A DNA stretch of 64,000 bases. Origin: Ectocarpus siliculosus (Eukaryota > Sar > Phaeophyceae > Ectocarpales > Ectocarpaceae). Positions 59,901-64,000 of the stretch are shown in pieces. Within the stretch, counting starts at the first letter, position 1; every line of letters starts with the position of its first letter. The notes below the pieces were generated by a model, which did not search any database, was not told the origin of the DNA, and saw only the letters and a list, made by a program, of their open reading frames with translations. The stretch spans positions 4,243,546 to 4,307,545 of the forward strand of contig FN649740.1 of NCBI GenBank assembly GCA_000310025.1. The letters are read 5' to 3'. The translations under genes were made by a program, and so were the position numbers.

Positions 59901-62900
59901 AAGCGAAACGTTAACGTTTCGCCCGCGACGAACCGATACTTTTTTTTGTCCAACCCAACTCACCATTTTTTTTTTATTTCAGCGTCGGGTGCCTGCTCTG
60001 GATAGTTTTTTCGGGGTTATGTTTGGCCTTCGACCCCATCGTACTCTCAACTTTCACAGAGATCTTGCGGCGGTGCTATTAGTCTACTTGTGTATCCTTC
60101 ATGTGTGCCCTCGTTGCCCGCCTTGCACACAACCCATTCACTTTTAACTTGCATTCGCACGACCCCTTTTGTGCGGAAATGCTTCTGCCCCCCCTCCCCT
60201 GTCAACATCTCGCGCTTCGACTAGCTCCGGGTATCGTCGGAATGCCCGTAACTCTCCAACTCCCTCCTGAATACGTTGTCTTTTTTCGCAATGAACCAGG
60301 GTGAGGAGGGCGACGAGGACGAAGAGGGAGGAGGAGGGGGAGGAGAGAAGAAGAAGAGGCTGGACGCCAACGGGGAGGAAATCGAAGACGACGACGAGTT
60401 CCTGAGAGAAGCCACCAAGCGCAGGGAGGATCAACAGGTAGGCGTTTTCCTCCGCCGCCGCCGCCGCCGCCGCGGCCGCCGCGATCGTCGTCGTCGTTAT
60501 CGTCGTTGTCGTTGGTGTGTTTGAGTCCCGAACTATGTGTCGAAATCTGTGTGTGTGCTGATGAGCGTGTCTGCTATGTTGAGAGTTTGATGATGAACGC
60601 ACAAGGTCGAGGATCCGCTTTGATGTGCTCATTTCGGTACCGATGTCGACGGTGGTGTGTGTGAGGGGGCGGAACACTTTTAGACTTTTTGTGGGAATCC
60701 GCGCCGAGAAGGTCGTGTCTGTGACGCCACCCCTGCCTTGTGATAGACACACACGGGGGGCCTCAGGCAGGCAGAGAGACGGTACCAGCAGCCGCTCGAC
60801 TTGACGTTTTTTTCGCGCTTTGCGCGTCCCATTCTGTGTCGGCCATTTTGCTCGCAATTCATAGCCCGTGCCCTCCATTCCGCGTAACCCCCCGCCGCCC
60901 TAATTGTTTTTGTCTGTCGCGTCGGACCAGACCCGAAACCGCAAAGAGTTCGAGGACATGGGGGACGCGGCGCAACTCCGAATCAGGGGTTTTCCACAGG
61001 GGCGTTACGTGCGGATCCGGTTCAAAGCCCTACCCGCAGAGTTCGTCACCAACTTCAGGTGTGTTGCCATGCGTGGGGAGGGGTGTTTTCCCTCCGATGG
61101 CCCTTGCTGTAAGGCTGCGGCAGTGCAGGACGAAGGCCAACAACGTTTCCATAGGCTGTTCCGCACCACATCTTGCATACGAAAGCCACACACCCAAAGC
61201 AATGGACTTGCCAAGGCAGTTGAGGGGCTCCGCGACTCGAAACTTGAGCGTGACATTACTGCTTCCGCTCCCCGGCTCAACTTGTTGATTTCGCATGTCA
61301 CAACTGACCTGGATTTTTTTTTTCCAACCCACACCCAAATCCCGATTTGCGACTTGGCTCGCAACTGACCTCTTTTCCAATCTATACCCGAACCCGACCC
61401 GAACCGACGCGATTCGAACGGACATATCCCGATCGAACCGACATACCCAAAGGCCGGAGAACCCCGTGATCGTCGGGGGCCTGATGGCGGCGGAGGAGGG
61501 CCTGGCCATGGTGCGGACGCGGGCGAAGCGGCACCGGTGGCACGGCAAGACCCTCAAGAGCAACGACCCCCTGGTCGTGTCGGCCGGGTGGAGGAGGTTC
61601 CAGACGCAGCCGGTCTTCGCCACCGAGGACCCCAACGAGCGACAACGGTAATTTATCATGCGTGCTTGTGTTTGTGTGTGTGTGTTTGGTTTCTTTTTTT
61701 TTGCACGTTTTTCTTTTTTTTTGCACGGTTGTCGATGGAGGTGTGTTTTTGATACGATTTCGGTGTTTGTTTTCATGCGATTTTCTCTTGTTTTGAGGTG
61801 AGGGTGGGTGGTTATAGATTCTGGGCCTTGGCGGTATTTTCTGTGTTGTGTGGATGGTACACGCAAATCTGGCTCCTTCTATGCTATTTCATGCATGCGT
61901 TCCGCGCACGGTGCCGGCAACAAGCACTGCAGCATTCAGGGGGTCGGCGACGGTGGGTTCGGCCCCACGCCTGGGCGTGGCGGCCTTGTATGGCAGCCGA
62001 GGATGCCACAGCAGTGGACACCACGGGACGGGGCAAAACATTACTTTTATTTGAGCCCGTTAGAGCGAAGGAAGCCTTCTCCGCTGTGGGTTTTTCTCGA
62101 GAGTGCTGGCGTCGAGGTCGGCAAAAGCCGTGTTGCTGTCGTTGGCGGGCTTCCGTGTCGCTTCCGTGGGATTCTCCGTTCTCGAGAGGTTGTGGTCCGT
62201 TGGGCTCTACTGCCAGGAGGGGCAACCGGGTAGAGCAGAGGGCAGAGTTGAAGCCTCTTAGTTAAGGGGGTCTTGACACATGACAGCACCTTGGTTTTCG
62301 TTGGCTCTGGTTCCTCTTCACGCGACGACGTTCCAGTTTTTTTTTTCTTGCACGCAGTAACTCGTGACCAGGCGCTTGTGTTCGGGAGTTTTTCTGGAGT
62401 TGACTCGTGCATGTGTGTTTAAGTTTCGTGCCGTCTGTCTTGTGCCCTCCTGCCCCGAACGAATCGTTTCGAAGGTACCTCAAGTACACTCCCGAGCACA
62501 TGCACTGCTTCTGTTACTTTTACGGACCGATCATCCCGCAAAACACGGGCATCATGGCCTTCCAGAGCATGGGGAACACCGCAACAGGTGAGAGTCGCAG
62601 ACGGGGGTTGTCCTTGGGGTGTAACTAACTGTTGTTTTTTTGGGGGGTTGTGATTGTGCCGTGCGCTGCTCTCAGCCCGAGCGCTTTTGCTGCGTGGCGC
62701 CTTTCTTATCTTTGTGCACTTTTTTGTTGGGTCTACATGTAGAATGCCCCGCCAGAAAACGAGCATGGGTAGAGCAGGCATGGCACGTTGTTGAACATGG
62801 GGGTATCAGACTCTGATGAATGCGGGGAGGTCGATGACGAACAATCTGGCGTCGAGCGTACGAGGGGTGCGACTAGAGAACGCCGCCACACGCAAGTGTG

Positions 62901-64000
62901 GTATCAGTCAGGCCAAATAAGAACGTGCAAGAAGTGTACCACCGTGTGAGCCAAAGCTCAACCATTTTGTTTATTTTCTGTTGTATTATTATTGTTCATT
63001 TTGTGTTCCGCCTCACAGCGTCCCGTCCGACCCTTCCTCAGTACATCCAAGAGACCCGTTTGTTGCGGCCATAATGTTTTTTTCATGATCGACTACCACA
63101 GCACGACGGCGGCTGATGCAACAAATATGTATGGTAGTTGTTTAAGGTGCGTGCCACTTGGCTTGAATGATGTTTGCTGACGCTCCGAATCGGACTGCCT
63201 CGCGTTCTCGATCAACCGATTTAGGGTTCCGAGTAGCCCTGACTGGCACCGCCCTCGAGCTTGACGCCAAGTTTGAGGTGGTGAAGAAGCTCAAGCTCGT
63301 GGGGTACCCGGACAAGATCTTCAAGAAGACGGCCTTCATCAAGGGCATGTTCAACTCGGACCTGGAGGTACCGCAGCCTAGGCAATGCTTTCGCACGCCC
63401 TCGAGTAGTCGTTTCACACTTTTCGTGGTCTGTGTTGTCGAGTAACATGTGCATCCGCTTTTGGTTTCGGTTTTGTGTTGTTTTTCCCTCTTCAACTCTC
63501 ACGCTTTCGTGTGCTCAAACGTGTGTTTGGGTTTGATCTATTTATGCTTGTGCTCTGTGTTGCCCCGCTCCCTTATCTGGGGCTTTTCCCCCACAGTGTT
63601 GGTCCGGGTCTACTTCATTGCGATTGGGAGGCTCGTCTTGTAGCGTCATCCTCACGCCGTGCTACGTCGGCTAGCCAGGCTCGGCGCCGCTTGCGGATAC
63701 ACCGCTCCTAGGTGTTCCCTCGACTACGAACCCGACCTTTTCGCTGGGAGAAAAAAAAAAAAACCGTCCGCGTGCAACGTCGCTCCCGGCTCCGCCCCGA
63801 CCCCCTGCAACCCGTCTTGTCTCTGTCTCCCTCCGTCCCATCCCACTGCCGCCCCCCCCCGCCCCCCCCCCGCTTTTTTTTTGTCTGTTTGAATTCGACG
63901 GTATTGTGGCGGCGCCAGGTTGCCAAGTTCGAAGGTGCGGCGGTGAGAACCGTGAGCGGGATCAGGGGGCAGCTGAAGAAGTCGGCCAAGGGGGACGAGC
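50326..64000 (+). CDS. BMS1: BMS1 ribosome biogenesis GTPase, 20 exons, 3' end beyond window
   Basis: Encodes the nucleolar GTPase that, with Rcl1 and U3 snoRNP, drives 18S rRNA processing and 40S assembly (family knowledge). About 1,083 residues are visible; family members are usually near 1,200. Exon 1 starts MSDALSLTKDAKKPHR and is Lys-rich. Exon 3 has the Walker A motif GPRGSGKTT. Exon 4 has the LLVVDG segment and exon 5 THLD in place of NKxD, both typical of BMS1/TSR1. Exons 7-8 form the AARP2CN-type region (LYLSRTKFRPLRWRNTHPY, then FGYVRGTHLKAGQRVHV). Exon 10 is an acidic/Ser-rich linker. Exons 16-20 form the conserved C-terminal domain (YVRIRFKALPAEFVTNF, GWRRFQTQPVF, FIKGMFNSDLE, RTVSGIRGQLKK). 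All 19 internal junctions are phase-consistent. The ATG at 50326 is chosen because its frame enters exon 1 directly. Identification is very sure; exact ends of the low-complexity exons are slightly less so. Confidence 0.97.
54240..54392 (+). repeat. Tandem repeat spanning the BMS1 exon 7 splice donor
   Basis: A 45-bp unit starting at TACCCTCAGAAG|GTTCGTTAC is repeated: the donor-like junction occurs at 54253, 54298 and 54343, exactly 45 nt apart. Two shorter degenerate copies follow at about 54365 (GT mutated to AT) and 54387. The first copy contains the last 12 nt of exon 7. Because 45 is a multiple of three and the frame is open, use of the second or third donor would insert 15 or 30 residues without a frameshift. 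Confidence 0.9.
56856..56904 (+). repeat. (CT)n microsatellite in BMS1 intron 10
   Basis: About 24 CT units followed by CTGCAG. It looks like an acceptor tract, but the frame after it does not continue BMS1; the real acceptor is at 57784. Confidence 0.95.
58011..58077 (+). repeat. TTG/TTGTTGC repeats in BMS1 intron 11
   Basis: Irregular TTG, TTGC and CTG repeats lie just after exon 11. They keep the plus frame open past the exon end (poly-Leu/Cys), which is an artefact of the repeat. Confidence 0.9.
59432..59516 (+). repeat. (GA)n / GACA microsatellite in BMS1 intron 13
   Basis: A long AGAGACAGAGAG-type purine tract between exons 13 and 14. Confidence 0.95.
59643..64000 (+). other. BMS1 exons 14-20 (C-terminal domain, incomplete)
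   Basis: Exons: 59643-59778, 60300-60437, 60931-61058, 61453-61647, 62475-62587, 63225-63367, 63919-64000 (continues past the window). Phases at the ends are 0, 0, 2, 2, 1, 0. Exons 16-20 match the conserved RIBIOP_C/DUF663 half of BMS1/TSR1 proteins, with short motifs GGLMAAEEG, KYTPEHMHC, PIIPQNTG and KLKLVGYPDKIFKKT. The stop codon is not in the window. A 5'-partial gene starting just right of position 64000 should be read as the remainder of this one. Confidence 0.93.
60450..60483 (+). repeat. (GCC)n microsatellite in BMS1 intron 15
   Basis: GCC units directly after the exon 15 donor (GTAGGC at 60438), followed by CGTCGT repeats. Confidence 0.9.

Noticed and set aside
1-64000. CRISPR array, prophage, operon or biosynthetic cluster
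   Set aside because: No regularly spaced repeats and no bacterial gene organisation; all confident genes are spliced eukaryotic genes of unrelated function.

Overview
This is an intron-rich nuclear eukaryotic window. Genes are split into short exons (58 to about 990 nt) by introns from under 100 nt to over 2 kb. Donors are GTGAGT/GTAAGC-like and acceptors follow pyrimidine runs. Base composition is moderately GC-rich, coding sequence carries Ala, Gly, Ser and acidic homopolymer tracts, and simple repeats (CTG, GCC, CT, GA) are common. This style, plus FNIP-type repeat proteins beside ordinary housekeeping genes, best fits a stramenopile such as a filamentous brown alga (Ectocarpus-like). The taxon is an inference; there is no rRNA or organelle marker in the window. 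Nothing bacterial (operons, Shine-Dalgarno sites, CRISPR arrays, insertion sequences) is present.

Layout. 1-18.5 kb: gene-poor, with several coding-like patches (1.1-2.1, 6.2-6.5, 7.3-7.5, 9.07-9.36, 10.0-10.7 kb) that I could not assemble into confident genes; 10.6-16.4 kb is AT-richer and looks like decayed repeats. 18.55-20.27 kb (+): FNIP-repeat gene copy 1. 22.3-30.8 kb (-): a complete nine-exon SERINC-family membrane protein gene, whose first intron carries a large imperfect palindrome. 33.05-38.02 kb (+): a seven-exon gene for a C2-domain protein with Gly/His-rich and Ser/Pro-rich flanks; its last intron holds a reverse-transcriptase fragment and its first is a GC-AG intron. 39.4-42.0 kb (-): FNIP-repeat gene copy 2, with the same exon 1/exon 2 architecture as copy 1 but more repeats and one extra intron. 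43.7-48.1 kb (-): three small multi-exon candidates of unknown function, the best supported being a four-exon membrane protein at 43.75-45.56 kb. 50.3-64.0 kb (+): BMS1, the ribosome-biogenesis GTPase, with twenty exons in the window, running off the right edge.

The five confident gene models were built by matching reading frame, splice phase and protein-family expectation across each junction; every junction quoted is phase-consistent. The genes are functionally unrelated (ribosome assembly, membrane lipid/serine biology, a C2 protein, FNIP proteins), and the window shows no pathway cluster. SERINC and the C2 gene are divergently transcribed, with 2.27 kb between their start codons.

The most notable structures are: the inverted repeat of about 200 bp per arm in SERINC intron 1, which keeps a related open frame in each arm; a 45-bp minisatellite that copies the splice donor of BMS1 exon 7 in frame; and the inverted FNIP paralogue pair, in which repeat number and an intron located exactly at a repeat boundary differ.
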